Assembly (NCBI RefSeq): GCF_013408095.1
Contig: NZ_JACBZF010000002.1
Location: 124,001-188,000, forward strand
DNA: 64,000 bases
Direction of reading: 5' to 3'
Source of the DNA: Novosphingobium marinum
GTDB taxonomy: Bacteria; Pseudomonadota; Alphaproteobacteria; Sphingomonadales; Sphingomonadaceae
Position 1 is the first letter of the stretch, and the number at the start of each line of letters is the position of its first letter. Under the pieces are notes generated by a model that was given only the letters and a program-made list of their open reading frames with translations, was not told the origin of the DNA and made no database searches. A program made the translations under genes and the position numbers. This document shows positions 36,742-50,078 of the stretch, piece after piece.

Positions 36742-39495
36742 TCAGGCGGCCTCTGCCGGCTCGCGGTCGCTGGCCGCTTCGAGGAGGTCGCGCTCGATCG
36801 CCTTGATGCGGGTTTCGGAGACGATCTTGTCGCCCAGCAGGTCGGTCACGTAGAACGTGTCGGCCGCGCGTTCGCCATAGGTGGCGATGTGCGCGGAATG
36901 GACCATCGTGCGCGATTCGAACAGCGCTCGCGCCAGCCGGTTGAGCAGCGCCGGACGGTCCCGCGCATTGACCTCGACGACGGTGAAGCGGTTCGATGCA
37001 TCATTGTCGAACAGGACGCGCGGGCGCACGTCGAAGGCGTCGGCGCGCGGACGCGACAGCGGCTTGGCATCGAGCTGCGGGAGCAGCTTCACCCGGTTCG
37101 CCAGTGCATTCTCGATCGCCGTGCGCAGCCTTTCGAGCTGGCCTTCTTCCATGAAAGGACGGCCCAGCGGGTCCTGCACGAGGAAATTGTCGAGCGCGGT
37201 CCCGTTCTTGGCGGTGTGGATGCGCGCATCGATGATGTTGCCGCCAGCCAGGTGGATGCCGCCAGCGATGCGGTAGAACAGGCCGGGGTGGTCGGCGGCG
37301 ACCACCGTGACCATCGTGGCACCGCGCGCCTCGTAGTACCGGGTGGCGATGGACAGCGGGTCCTTCGCCTCATGGGCGGCGTCGAGATGGATCAGGTTCA
37401 TCTCGATGACGTCTTCGGGCTCGGCGATCCAGTACGCGTCGTTCATCTGGGCGCCGGCCGTGTCGATAAGGTTCGCGCGGTCGCCCATGCGTTCGCGCAC
37501 CAGTTGCTTCTTTGCCGCGACGCGCTTCTCGCGCCCGTGCTGCGCGTGGCCGAGGCGCAGCCGTTCCTCGGCGGAATCGAACAGTTCGGTCAGCAGCTGC
37601 GCCTTCCAGCTGTTCCAGGTGCCGGGTCCGACCGCGCGCGTATCGACGACGGTGAGGATGGTAAGCTGCCGCAGCCGGTCGATCGACTGCACCTGCTCTA
37701 CGAAATCGGTGATGGTCTTCCAGTCGGCGAGATCGCGCTTCTGCGCGGTCGAGCTCATCAGCAGGTGATAGCGAACCAGCCACGAGACCAGCTCGGTCTC
37801 GTCCTCGTCGAGGCCGAAGCGCGGGCAGAGTTTCAGCGCGATATCCGCACCCAGTTCGGAATGGTCGCCCCCGCGACCCTTGGCGATGTCGTGGAGCAGC
37901 ACGGCGACGTAGAGCACGCGGCGCGAACGCAGCTTCTGGATGATCTCGGTCGAAAGCGGGTGGTCGTCCCTGAGTTCGCCCTTCTCGATCCGCGAGACGA
38001 GGCCGATCGCGCGGATGGTGTGCTCGTCGACAGTGAAGTGGTGGTACATGTCGAACTGCATCTGCGCGTTGACGCGGCCGAAATCGGGCACGAAACGCCC
38101 GAACACGCCCGCCTCGTTAAGCCAGCGCAGGACCGTTTCCGGATCGTTCCGGCTGGTCAGCAGCTCCATGAACAGCGCGTTGGCCCTGGGGTCCTTGCGC
38201 ACTTCGGCCTTGATGAGCTTCGCATCGCGCGAAATCTGGCGCATCGTCTCGGGGTGGATTTCAAGCCCCTCCCTGTCGGCGATGACGAAGATCTCGAGGA
38301 GGCGCAGCGGGTCCTTCTCGAACCAGTCGTCGCCCAAGGCCTGTATCTTGCCGCCGAACAGCTTGTAGCCCTTCAGCATGCGGGGCCGGGCGCGGAATCC
38401 TGCGAGCAGGCCGCGCGGCTGCTTCCTGGCGAACTGCTCGTCGAGCTGCGTGAGAAACACGCCGGTCAGGCTGCCGACCGCCTTCGCCTGCAGGAAGAAG
38501 TACTGCATGAACCGCTCGACCGCGCTCTTGCCGGTGCGTTCGGCGAAGTTCATGCGGTCGGCCACTTCGCGCTGCATGTCGAAGGTCAGCCGGTCCTCGG
38601 GACGCCCGGCGATGATGTGCAGGTGGCAGCGTACGGCCCAGAAGAAATTGGCGGCGCGGCGGAAGTTGCGGAATTCCTCCTTGGTCAGGAGGCCCACGTC
38701 GACCAGTTCGGCGGCGCTGCGCACCTTGTAGACGTACTTGCCGATCCAGTAGAGCGTGTGCAGGTCGCGCAGCGATCCCTTGCCCTCCTTGACGTTGGGT
38801 TCGACGACGTAGCGGCTGTCGCCCATGCGCTTGTGCCGCTCGTTGCGCTCTTCCAGCTTTTCGGAAACGTACTGGCGCTCGGTTCCCTTGACGACGTCGC
38901 TCCAGAACTTGCGCTGCGCTTCCTCGAACAGGGTCTGGTCGCCCCAGACGTAGCGACCTTCGAGCATGCTGGTGCGGATCGTCAGGTCCGACTTGCACAT
39001 GCGCACCATGTCCTCGACCGTGCGGCTCGAATGGCCGACTGTGAGGCCGAGGTCCCACAGGAAATAGAGCATCGCCTCGATCACCTGTTCGCACCACGGC
39101 GTATTCTTGACCGGGGTGAGGAAGGCGATGTCGACATCCGAATGCGGCGCCATCTCGCCGCGCCCGTAGCCGCCGACCGCCAGGATCGCGAGGCGTTCCC
39201 CGGTCGACCGGTTGCCGATCGGGTAGACGTGCTCGATCACGTGATCGTGGATCGTGCGGACGAGCTGGTCGACGAGGAACGCCTGCGCCTCGGCGATCTC
39301 GTGCCCCGCGTAGGGCTTTTCGTCGAGGCGCCGCGAAATCTCGGCGCGGCCATCCTCCAGCGCCTTGCGCAGCAGTTCGACCACGTCCATGCGACACTGG
39401 CTGCCGCCCTTCTCCCCGGCGAATTCGGCGATGCGGGTGGCAAGCTGGCGACGGTCGACGACCGCGCGCTGGTTGGGAATCCGTATGGCGCTCAT
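36742..39495 (-). CDS. glnD: PII uridylyltransferase / uridylyl-removing enzyme GlnD
   Basis: Senses glutamine and adds or removes UMP on PII proteins, controlling nitrogen assimilation. 917 residues: nucleotidyltransferase domain (LAVGGYGRGEMAPHSDVD, Asp120 and Asp122), HD domain with LLHDIAKGRGGDHSELGADIA around residues 525-545, and two C-terminal ACT domains (TVVAADHPGLFYRIAGG, EVNARDRPALLNRLAR). All four modules are complete. ATG 39495. Convergent with gltX with a 4-bp gap; lgt begins on the other strand 144 bp upstream. Confidence 0.96.
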   Translation of the reverse strand: MSAIRIPNQRAVVDRRQLATRIAEFAGEKGGSQCRMDVVELLRKALEDGRAEISRRLDEKPYAGHEIAEAQAFLVDQLVRTIHDHVIEHVYPIGNRSTGERLAILAVGGYGRGEMAPHSDVDIAFLTPVKNTPWCEQVIEAMLYFLWDLGLTVGHSSRTVEDMVRMCKSDLTIRTSMLEGRYVWGDQTLFEEAQRKFWSDVVKGTERQYVSEKLEERNERHKRMGDSRYVVEPNVKEGKGSLRDLHTLYWIGKYVYKVRSAAELVDVGLLTKEEFRNFRRAANFFWAVRCHLHIIAGRPEDRLTFDMQREVADRMNFAERTGKSAVERFMQYFFLQAKAVGSLTGVFLTQLDEQFARKQPRGLLAGFRARPRMLKGYKLFGGKIQALGDDWFEKDPLRLLEIFVIADREGLEIHPETMRQISRDAKLIKAEVRKDPRANALFMELLTSRNDPETVLRWLNEAGVFGRFVPDFGRVNAQMQFDMYHHFTVDEHTIRAIGLVSRIEKGELRDDHPLSTEIIQKLRSRRVLYVAVLLHDIAKGRGGDHSELGADIALKLCPRFGLDEDETELVSWLVRYHLLMSSTAQKRDLADWKTITDFVEQVQSIDRLRQLTILTVVDTRAVGPGTWNSWKAQLLTELFDSAEERLRLGHAQHGREKRVAAKKQLVRERMGDRANLIDTAGAQMNDAYWIAEPEDVIEMNLIHLDAAHEAKDPLSIATRYYEARGATMVTVVAADHPGLFYRIAGGIHLAGGNIIDARIHTAKNGTALDNFLVQDPLGRPFMEEGQLERLRTAIENALANRVKLLPQLDAKPLSRPRADAFDVRPRVLFDNDASNRFTVVEVNARDRPALLNRLARALFESRTMVHSAHIATYGERAADTFYVTDLLGDKIVSETRIKAIERDLLEAASDREPAEAA

Positions 39496-39638
39496 GCACC
39501 GTACCTAGCGGCTTGGGCGCGCGGATAACAGGTGCAGCCGCACAACTCCGAAAAGCGGCTATGATCGCGCCCGCGCCTATGCCAGAAGGCGCCCGCCCGG
39601 AGATGCCGGGCGCGTCAACAATCGAAGGGTCCGGCACC

Positions 39639-40502
39639 TTGCTGATACTGTCCGCCGCCGCTTCTGCCGCCGAGCCGATCTATTGGGTAGACCTCGGCCT
39701 GACGCAGGGCATCGACCTCGGCTTCTTCATGCTGCGCTGGTATTCGCTCGCCTACCTGGCGGGGATCGTGCTGGGCTACTGGCACCTGACGCGCATGATC
39801 AAGGCGCCCGGCGCGCCGCTGGCGCAGCGCCATGCCGACGACCTGTTCTTCTACTGCACGCTCGGCATCATCATCGGCGGGCGCCTTGGCTATGCGACCT
39901 TCTACCAGCCCGAGCTCTGGGCCGATCCGGGCGAGCTGGTGCAGCTCTGGAACGGCGGCATGAGCTTTCACGGCGGGCTCGTCGGCGTGCTGCTCGCCAT
40001 CGCCTATGTCTCCTGGCGCGGCGGGCTCAATTTCCTGCGCGTTGCCGACTACATCGCCGTATGCGTGCCCTTCGGCATGATGTTCGGGCGCATCGCGAAC
40101 TTCGTGAACGGCGAGCTGTGGGGCCGCGTGACCGACCTTTCGGTTCCCTGGGCGATGGTCTTTCCCGGAGCCGGGCCGATGCCGCGCCATCCCAGCCAGC
40201 TTTACGAAGCGCTGCTCGAAGGCGCGCTGCTGATCGTGGTCATGCTGCTGCTGTTCTGGAAAACGCGCGCCCGCTACCGGCCCGGACTGCTCGTCGGCGT
40301 GTTCACCGCGGGCATCGCGCTCGGGCGTTTCACCGTCGAATTCTTCCGCGAGCCCGACGCGCAGTTGCAGGAATTCGCGATGCGCACCGGGCTTTCGATG
40401 GGCCAGTGGCTTACCATTCCGCTTATCGCCATCGGCATCGGCATGGTGCTCTACGCGCTCAGCCGCCCGGCGCTCGGCAGCGGGCGCCCTGCAACCGCAT
40501 GA
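39639..40502 (+). CDS. lgt: Prolipoprotein diacylglyceryl transferase Lgt
   Basis: Adds diacylglycerol to the lipobox cysteine of prolipoproteins at the inner membrane; several lipoproteins in this window are clients. 287 residues with seven membrane segments. The signature GRIANFVNGELWGR, MSFHGGLVG, IIGGRLGY and GRFTVEFFREPD are present. TTG 39639 (then LILSAAASAAEP) fits the usual Lgt length, with GAAGGG upstream; ATG 39603 and 39561 are longer alternatives. The stop overlaps the next start as ATGA. Confidence 0.93.
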   Translation: MLILSAAASAAEPIYWVDLGLTQGIDLGFFMLRWYSLAYLAGIVLGYWHLTRMIKAPGAPLAQRHADDLFFYCTLGIIIGGRLGYATFYQPELWADPGELVQLWNGGMSFHGGLVGVLLAIAYVSWRGGLNFLRVADYIAVCVPFGMMFGRIANFVNGELWGRVTDLSVPWAMVFPGAGPMPRHPSQLYEALLEGALLIVVMLLLFWKTRARYRPGLLVGVFTAGIALGRFTVEFFREPDAQLQEFAMRTGLSMGQWLTIPLIAIGIGMVLYALSRPALGSGRPATA

Positions 40503-41560
40503 GCGGGGACGAGCCTGGCAAGGAGCCGCTTTCCGCCATCTTCGAGCGCCTTATCGCCAACCACGGGCCGATCAGCCTGATGCACTTCATGGGCGAGGCG
40601 AACGCCCGCTACTACGCATCCCGGGATCCGCTGGGCGACAAGGGCGACTTCGTGACCGCGCCCGAGATCAGCCAGATGTTCGGCGAACTGATCGGGCTGT
40701 GGCTGGCCGACATGTGGATCAGGGCGGGGCGCGAGGAGCCTGTCCATTACGTCGAGATCGGCCCGGGGCGCGGCACGCTGGCGCGCGATGCACTGCGCGC
40801 GATGAAGCGCTACGGGCTGGAACCGCGACCGCATTTCGTCGAGACCTCGACCACGCTCAAGGATCTCCAGCTGGCGACGGTTCCCAACGCCTACTGGCAC
40901 CACGACCTGTCGACAATCCCGCCCTACGGCCCGGTCTTCGTCGTCGCCAACGAATTCCTCGATGCGCTTCCGGTGCGGCAGCTCGTCATGACCGGGGATG
41001 GCTGGCGCGAGCGGATGGTGTCGTTCGAGAAAGGGCAGTTCGTCGCGATCGCAGGGCGCACGCCGATGGACGCCGCGGTTCCTGAAGCACGGCGAGAAGC
41101 TCCGGTCGGCACGCTGATAGAGACCTGCCCGGGTGCCGCCGCGACGGTCTACGAAGTGGCCGGGCGGCTGGTCGAGCAGGGCGGGGCGGCGCTGTTCATC
41201 GATTACGGGCACGAGGAAGAGCGCACCGGATCGACGCTGCAGGCGGTGCGTGCGCACCGCAAGGTCGATGCCTTTGCCTCTCCGGGAGAGGCGGACCTGA
41301 CCGCCCACGTCGATTTCGCGACGCTGGCCCCCATCGCGCAGTCGCGCGGGTGCAAGTGGCTCGGCACGGTGACGCAGGGTCGCTGGCTGCGCGAACTGGG
41401 GATCGAGACGCGCGCAGAGAACCTTTCGGCCTTCGCGCCCGAACATGCCGCCGCGATCCGGTCGGCGAAGGACCGCCTGATCGGCGAGGGGCAGATGGGC
41501 GCCCTCTTCAAGGTAATGGGCCTGGCAGGTCCGGAGTGGCCCGACGGCGTCGGCTTCTGA
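40499..41560 (+). CDS. SAM-dependent methyltransferase, MidA/NDUFAF7 family
   Basis: A 353-residue protein of the MidA/NDUFAF7 family. In mitochondria NDUFAF7 dimethylates an arginine of NDUFS2 during complex I assembly; bacterial MidA proteins likely do the same job or an equivalent one. Motifs: YVEIGPGRGTLARDALR (SAM site), FVVANEFLDALPVRQ, ALFIDYGHEE, LTAHVDFATLA. ATG 40499 overlaps the lgt stop as ATGA, so the two are coupled. A zf-CHCC (NDUFS6-like) protein is encoded at 56 kb. Convergent with the 5'-nucleotidase, 3 bp between stops. Confidence 0.9.
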   Translation: MSGDEPGKEPLSAIFERLIANHGPISLMHFMGEANARYYASRDPLGDKGDFVTAPEISQMFGELIGLWLADMWIRAGREEPVHYVEIGPGRGTLARDALRAMKRYGLEPRPHFVETSTTLKDLQLATVPNAYWHHDLSTIPPYGPVFVVANEFLDALPVRQLVMTGDGWRERMVSFEKGQFVAIAGRTPMDAAVPEARREAPVGTLIETCPGAAATVYEVAGRLVEQGGAALFIDYGHEEERTGSTLQAVRAHRKVDAFASPGEADLTAHVDFATLAPIAQSRGCKWLGTVTQGRWLRELGIETRAENLSAFAPEHAAAIRSAKDRLIGEGQMGALFKVMGLAGPEWPDGVGF

Positions 41561-41563
41561 GCC

Positions 41564-43306
41564 TCAGTTCGCGGTAATTCGCGGGGCCGAGGGCACCGGG
41601 CGCGGCGCCTCCCCGTCGAGCCAGGCTTCCAGCGCCTCGAGATCGAGACCGCCGGTCACCGCGTCGGTTCCGTCGGTGAAGACCGCATAGCCGTCTCCGC
41701 CCTGCGCGAGGAACGAGTTCATCGTCACGCGATAGGTCGCCTGCGGATCGACGGGCTTGCCGTCGAGGGTCATCGACACCAGCCGCTCTCCTGCCGGGCG
41801 CGACAGGTCGTAGCGGTAGGCAAAGCCCTGCGAGGGTACGAGGAACTTGGGATCGGCCATCGCCAGTCCCTGTTCGAGGAGTGTCTCGAGCTGCGCGCCG
41901 GAGAAGGTCCTGGTGACGAGCGTGTTGCCGAATGGCTGCACCGCGTAGATCTGCCCGAAGGTGAGGCGCCCGTCCGCCGTCGGCTCGAGGTCGGCGCGGA
42001 TGCCGCCGGTGTTCATGAAGGCGACTTGCGCGCCCGCGTCCCGCGTCGCCGCAAGCTGCGCATCGGCAATAAGCAGGCCTAGCCGGCCGCCGGTGTTCGG
42101 ACCCTCCCCCCACATCCGCAAGGCTCCCCCGCCGATCCGCCCTACCGGTCGTTTCGCGTATTCGGCGGCGGCATCGACGTAGCGGGCGACGTAGGCGGCG
42201 ATGTCGGCGCGCGGCTCGAAGCGCGCGAACGCATCGGTGGCGGGCGTTTCGCCGCGGCTGGTCGCATAGCCGGGCGACTGGACGATGACGTTCTCGGCCC
42301 GCGCCGCGACGACCTGGTCGGCGGCCGGATCGATGGTGAGCGCGATGTCGGTCACCAGCCGGCCGTACGAACCCGCGCTTGTCAGCAGGAGCGGGCGCGC
42401 GGGATCGATGGTGCCGTAATCGCAGACGTAGGCCTGGTGCGTGTGACCCGAGACGACGACGTCGACGCCGGGATCGAGTCGCCCGAGAATTTCGAGGAGC
42501 GCGCCCGAGAGGCCTTCGCAATCGTTGGGATCGGGGTTCTCACCCTGCTCTGCGCCCTGGTGAATGAGGACGACGATCGCATCGGCGCCTTCGCTTTCGA
42601 GAACGGGCACCGCGCGGTTGATCGCCTCGGCCTCGTCGCCGAAGGTCAGGCCCGCGATTCCTTCGGGCGAAACGAGCAGCGGCGTGCTTTCCAGCGTCAG
42701 GCCGATGAAGCCGAGCTTGATCTGCCCTGCTGGCGTCTCGAAAGTCTTCGTGCCGGTTGCCGGGAACAGCGAGCTGCCATCCCCGGTGTAGGTGCTGGCC
42801 GACAGGAAGGCGAAATCCGCGCCGGCGAACTCCTCGACCGCGCAGGGGCGGCGCTGCGTGTGCGCTTCGCAGCCGCCGGCCTGCATGCGCAGCAGTTCCT
42901 CGCGGCCCCGGTCGAATTCGTGGTTGCCCACCGCGTTGAATTCCAGCCCGATGCGGTTCATCGCCCCGACCGTCGGCTCGTCGAGGAACAGCGAGGAGGC
43001 AAGCGGCGAGGCACTGATGAGGTCCCCTGCCGAAACCACGGTGCTGTACCTGTGCCGCGCCGCGACCATATCGATGGCCGAGGCAAGCCATGCGGCCCCG
43101 CCCGCCGGGACGTACGTCGTGCCGCCGCTTCCGTCCGGGACGGGGACCGCCATCTTCGGAGGCTCGAGATTGCCGTGGAAATCGTTGATTGCGACGATGC
43201 CCACCGTGACCGTTTGCGGGGCGGGCGCGCTGGCCTGCGGCGTGGCGCAGGCGGCGATGGCAAGCGGCAGGAGCGCGGCGAGAATGCGTGTCATGCGCCG
43301 GTCCAT
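41564..43306 (-). CDS. 5'-nucleotidase / metallophosphatase lipoprotein (UshA-like)
   Basis: A 580-residue periplasmic protein with a lipoprotein signal (lipobox IAAC, Cys20). The two-domain UshA layout is complete: metallophosphatase domain with NDFHGN (Asp42, His44), VSAGDLISASPLAS, GNHEFDRG and SGHTHQAY, then the C-terminal substrate-binding domain (FMNTGGIRADL, FGNTLVTRTFSG, SFLAQGGDGYAVF). It hydrolyses nucleotides or nucleotide sugars to salvage phosphate and nucleosides. ATG 43306 is used; ATG 43294, four codons in, is equally possible. Confidence 0.92.
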   Translation of the reverse strand: MDRRMTRILAALLPLAIAACATPQASAPAPQTVTVGIVAINDFHGNLEPPKMAVPVPDGSGGTTYVPAGGAAWLASAIDMVAARHRYSTVVSAGDLISASPLASSLFLDEPTVGAMNRIGLEFNAVGNHEFDRGREELLRMQAGGCEAHTQRRPCAVEEFAGADFAFLSASTYTGDGSSLFPATGTKTFETPAGQIKLGFIGLTLESTPLLVSPEGIAGLTFGDEAEAINRAVPVLESEGADAIVVLIHQGAEQGENPDPNDCEGLSGALLEILGRLDPGVDVVVSGHTHQAYVCDYGTIDPARPLLLTSAGSYGRLVTDIALTIDPAADQVVAARAENVIVQSPGYATSRGETPATDAFARFEPRADIAAYVARYVDAAAEYAKRPVGRIGGGALRMWGEGPNTGGRLGLLIADAQLAATRDAGAQVAFMNTGGIRADLEPTADGRLTFGQIYAVQPFGNTLVTRTFSGAQLETLLEQGLAMADPKFLVPSQGFAYRYDLSRPAGERLVSMTLDGKPVDPQATYRVTMNSFLAQGGDGYAVFTDGTDAVTGGLDLEALEAWLDGEAPRPVPSAPRITAN

Positions 43307-43345
43307 ACCGCTCGTTCGTGACTCATGCGAGACGTTGCGGCGTGG

Positions 43346-44011
43346 CTATCTGTCCTGCTTGCGATAGACGCCCGAGAAGCTGACGTTCGCGCCGCCGCAG
43401 TTGCCGTTGTCGCCTGCCACGAGATAGTCGCCGATCAGCGTGAAATCGATCTCGCACAGGTTGTCGTCCTCGTAGCGCCCGACAAGGCCGTTGCGCGAAA
43501 CCGCGCCCGCGATCTCGCCGACATGGATCGAGATCCAGTCGGTTGTGTCGGGATGTCCGGGCCAGAACGCTTCGCCTGCGACATGCAGCACGCTGCCCTC
43601 CACCCGGAAGCGGACTTCCGGATTGTCGCCCACCGACCATGTGCCGATCCAGCGGGCGAGCGCCGGGTTCGATTCGTGTTCGATGAGGGCGAGGCGCGCG
43701 GTTTCTATCCAGCCGGCGGTTCCGCCGTTGGCTCCGGGATAGAACGCGCACGTGAAGCCGCCGCTGGTCCGACCTGTCAGCACGACGTCGTCCTCGATCA
43801 CGTAGGAGCGCGAGCGGCAGTCCCCGGCCTGCGGGCAGCCGTCGATGTCATCATGGAAGAACGCGCGTTCGTCGGTGATCCTGGCGAGCGCGAACGGCGG
43901 CTCCTTGGGGAACAGGCCGTTGCGGCAGAAATCGTCGGCTGCCGCGCTCGCGGGCGCGATGCCAGGCGCGGCCAGCAGTGCCAGGAGAGGGACGATCCGC
44001 TTTGCGAACAT
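43346..44011 (-). CDS. Exported protein of unknown function
   Basis: A 221-residue protein. Residues 1-24 form a signal peptide (ASAAA before the mature end). The mature part has six cysteines (CRNGLF, GCPQAGDC, CAFY, CEID, NCGG), fitting three disulfides, with beta-strand pattern throughout. The middle third contains RWIGTWSVGD and the end FTLIGDYLVAGDNGNCGG. I do not recognise the family; the layout (signal plus SH3-like or lipocalin-like beta domain) is common in sphingomonad unknowns. It lies 39 bp upstream of the 5'-nucleotidase and 42 bp after the SnoaL gene. Confidence 0.8.
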   Translation of the reverse strand: MFAKRIVPLLALLAAPGIAPASAAADDFCRNGLFPKEPPFALARITDERAFFHDDIDGCPQAGDCRSRSYVIEDDVVLTGRTSGGFTCAFYPGANGGTAGWIETARLALIEHESNPALARWIGTWSVGDNPEVRFRVEGSVLHVAGEAFWPGHPDTTDWISIHVGEIAGAVSRNGLVGRYEDDNLCEIDFTLIGDYLVAGDNGNCGGANVSFSGVYRKQDR

Positions 44012-44053
44012 GCCCCGTTTCCTAGCGTCCGGCGCGCGGCTTTCAACCGTCCG

Positions 44054-44518
44054 TCAATACGCCAGCGGCTTTTCGGGCTTCTCGCGCGGCGTCGCCAGCG
44101 CGTTCCCGAACAGCGCGCGCTCGGCCAGCGCGGTGTCGAAGAAGGCATGCATCTCGATCATCCGGCCGTCCTCGGCGAAGCGGAAGACTTCGCAATAGAC
44201 CTGGTCGTAGACGTCGCCGGCCTTCGTCGGGCCGCCGCCTTCCATGATGATGCACACCCGCTCGTCGTCGGCGCACATGATCCTCCAGCGCGATGCGAAA
44301 TGCATCCGTTCGGGAACGAGTGCGCCGTGCACCTGCTCGGCGATCATGCGGTCGGTTACTTCGGCCTTGCCTTCCTTGCGTCCCGAGGCGGGGGTGGTGC
44401 CCGCCATGTGGATGACGATGTCGTCGTGGTACATCGCCTCGACCGTTTCCCAGTCCCCCGCCTGCATGGCATCGAGGTACTTCGTGGTCAGTTCGATGTT
44501 GCGCGCGCGGTTCATCAT
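44054..44518 (-). CDS. SnoaL-like (NTF2 fold) protein coupled to Rieske oxygenase
   Basis: A 154-residue SnoaL/NTF2-like protein: an N-terminal helix with KYLDAMQAGDWETVEAMYHDD, then strands ending in CEVFRFAEDGRMIEMHAFFD. This is the classic SnoaL-like polyketide-cyclase/isomerase pattern (W-E-x-V-x-x-x-Y-H-D-D). Its ATG 44518 overlaps the Rieske stop as ATGA, so both are made together. It could be an isomerase acting on the oxygenase product, or a structural partner. The same two families are paired at 24.8-26.4 kb. Confidence 0.85.
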   Translation of the reverse strand: MMNRARNIELTTKYLDAMQAGDWETVEAMYHDDIVIHMAGTTPASGRKEGKAEVTDRMIAEQVHGALVPERMHFASRWRIMCADDERVCIIMEGGGPTKAGDVYDQVYCEVFRFAEDGRMIEMHAFFDTALAERALFGNALATPREKPEKPLAY

Positions 44519-45858
44519 GCTTTCTCCCGGCTGGAAGCGTCGCGATGGGCCTCGGGTTCGAGCGGGTTGTCGGCGATGAGCCCGGCAAGACTCTCGCCCG
44601 CGATGAGCCGGTCGAGGTTGCGGTGGAAATGCGCGATGCGGCGCTCGTCGGAGGACAGGATCGGCCGGTCGAAGCCTGCCGATTTCTGGCCGGACTGCAC
44701 TTCCTCGACGAGGTCGACGTCCTCGCCGAGAATCTGCTCGGCGACCGGATGCGTGCGAACGCCCCATTCGAGCACCTCGCCGACCGGCTGCGCCTTCCCC
44801 TGCACGATGCGATGCCGGTAGGCCGGAACCTCCTCGCCGGGCTGGAGCGGGGCGCACATGATGAAGTCGTAGTAGACGCGTTCCGGGTCTCCCGAGGGAT
44901 GCGGGCGATAGCGCATCGCGACATAGAATTCGGGGAACAGGTTGAAGTGGACCGACGGAAAGACGAGAAAGTGCCAAGCGTCGGTCAACTGGCTGTCGCT
45001 CAGGCTCTCGTAGGGAAAGACGGTGTCGCCTGCGTCGCGCTTGGCATCGCGCACCGCGCCGCGCACGTCGGTCGCCTTGCCGGGGAAGGTGGCGGGGTCG
45101 ATCCCGCTCGCTTCGAGGAGCGCGGCGAGCGCCGGGTTCACCGTCTCGCGGTCGGGGTAAAGGCGGCTGGGTGCACCGTACTCGTTGACCATGTGGCTGT
45201 GGATGCCGTCGAGCGTGATCGGCGCATCCTCGTTGCCCCATGACAGGACGTCGCGGTGGAGTTCCTGAAAGTGGTAGCTTTCGTGGAAGGCGTCGAGCAC
45301 GGTCTTCCAGTTCGTGCGGAACTCGAAGGTCTTGTAGTCGACGATCCGCGCCCGCTCCATGCGATAGGGCGCAAGGTGGCCGGTCATCCGTCCGAGGTAT
45401 TCGGCAAGCGGCGGGGCCTCTTCAGACAGGGTGAACCACAGCCAGCCAGCGAAGCTTTCCACGCGAAAGCGCCTGAGCGCGGTGTTTGCCGGCGCGAGAT
45501 CCTCCTCCGCGAAGCGCTCGCGGTAGGGGACGCTGGCAAGGCTTCCTTCGAGGTCGTAGCACCAGCCGTGGAAGGCGCAGCGGAACTGCGCGAGCGTGGT
45601 CGGCCCGTCGCCGCCAAGCACCAGCCGGTTGCCGCGATGGCGGCAGACGTTGAACAGCCCGTCGACCTCGCCGTCGGCCCGGCGCACGAAAAGCAGGCTT
45701 TCATGGCCGAAGGTATGGACGAAAAGGTCGCCCTCCTCGGGCAGTTCCTCTTCGCGCGGCCCCATGTGCCAGCACTTCGTCCAGACCGAATCCCATTCCT
45801 CGCGGGCGCGGTCGGCGCAGTAGTACCACTCGGGCCTGATGGTGAAGCTTTCGTGCAT
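44515..45858 (-). CDS. Ring-hydroxylating Rieske oxygenase, alpha-subunit type
   Basis: A 447-residue Rieske oxygenase of the large aromatic-ring or quaternary-amine group. Rieske ligands are Cys72 and His74 (CRHRGNRL) and Cys94 and His97 (CAFHGWCYD). The catalytic segment NWKTVLDAFHESYHFQELH has the N-W-K, Asp189, and iron His196 and His201. It lacks an obvious C-terminal reductase domain, so a ferredoxin or reductase must be elsewhere. The C-terminal half includes YYDFIMCAPLQPGEE, seen in dioxygenases that act on aromatic acids. Coupled to a SnoaL gene. Substrate unknown. Confidence 0.85.
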   Translation of the reverse strand: MHESFTIRPEWYYCADRAREEWDSVWTKCWHMGPREEELPEEGDLFVHTFGHESLLFVRRADGEVDGLFNVCRHRGNRLVLGGDGPTTLAQFRCAFHGWCYDLEGSLASVPYRERFAEEDLAPANTALRRFRVESFAGWLWFTLSEEAPPLAEYLGRMTGHLAPYRMERARIVDYKTFEFRTNWKTVLDAFHESYHFQELHRDVLSWGNEDAPITLDGIHSHMVNEYGAPSRLYPDRETVNPALAALLEASGIDPATFPGKATDVRGAVRDAKRDAGDTVFPYESLSDSQLTDAWHFLVFPSVHFNLFPEFYVAMRYRPHPSGDPERVYYDFIMCAPLQPGEEVPAYRHRIVQGKAQPVGEVLEWGVRTHPVAEQILGEDVDLVEEVQSGQKSAGFDRPILSSDERRIAHFHRNLDRLIAGESLAGLIADNPLEPEAHRDASSREKA

Positions 45859-45933
45859 CGCTCGTCCCGTGCTTGTCCTTTCCCGGACAGTACCGGGAAC
45901 GCCAGCCGATTACAGCCCTGACATGTCGCAGGA

Positions 45934-46326
45934 TCAGGCGCCGTTTTCGATCGCGTGCATGTCGTCGTCGGACAGGCCGAAGTGGTGGCCGACCTCGTGC
46001 ACCACGACGTGCGTCACCAGCGCCTCAAGATCGACGCCGGTCTCGGACCACTCGGCCAGCAGCGGCTGGCGGTAGAGGGTGATGACCGGCGGCATGTCGC
46101 CGCTCGACCACACCGACTGTTCGTCGAGTGGACGGCCGTGGTAGAGGCCCGACAGGTGCCAGGCATCGTCGATGCCCACGGCCTCGAGCGTCTCTTCGTC
46201 GGCGAATTCCTCGATCCTGATGACGATGTCGGCAAGATGGTCCGAAAACGGCGGCGGGATGCGCGTGAAGGCCGCGCGGGCAAGCCGCTCGAAAACCTCG
46301 GGACCCGGAGCGCTGCCGATGCGCAT
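45934..46326 (-). CDS. Minimal zincin metallopeptidase-family protein (Zincin_1)
   Basis: A 130-residue protein of the small Zincin_1 (PF06262) family. The zinc motif is HEVGHHFGLSDDDMHAIE near its C-terminus (HExxH, then a Glu or Asp). The acidic middle (IEEFADEETLEAVG) and HGRPLDEQS are typical. The family is widespread and its substrates are unknown. ATG 46326 lies 10 bp downstream of the gyrB stop, so it is likely translated from the gyrB message. Confidence 0.88.
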   Translation of the reverse strand: MRIGSAPGPEVFERLARAAFTRIPPPFSDHLADIVIRIEEFADEETLEAVGIDDAWHLSGLYHGRPLDEQSVWSSGDMPPVITLYRQPLLAEWSETGVDLEALVTHVVVHEVGHHFGLSDDDMHAIENGA

Positions 46327-46336
46327 CGCGCCTGCC

Positions 46337-50078
<3,742 letters not shown>

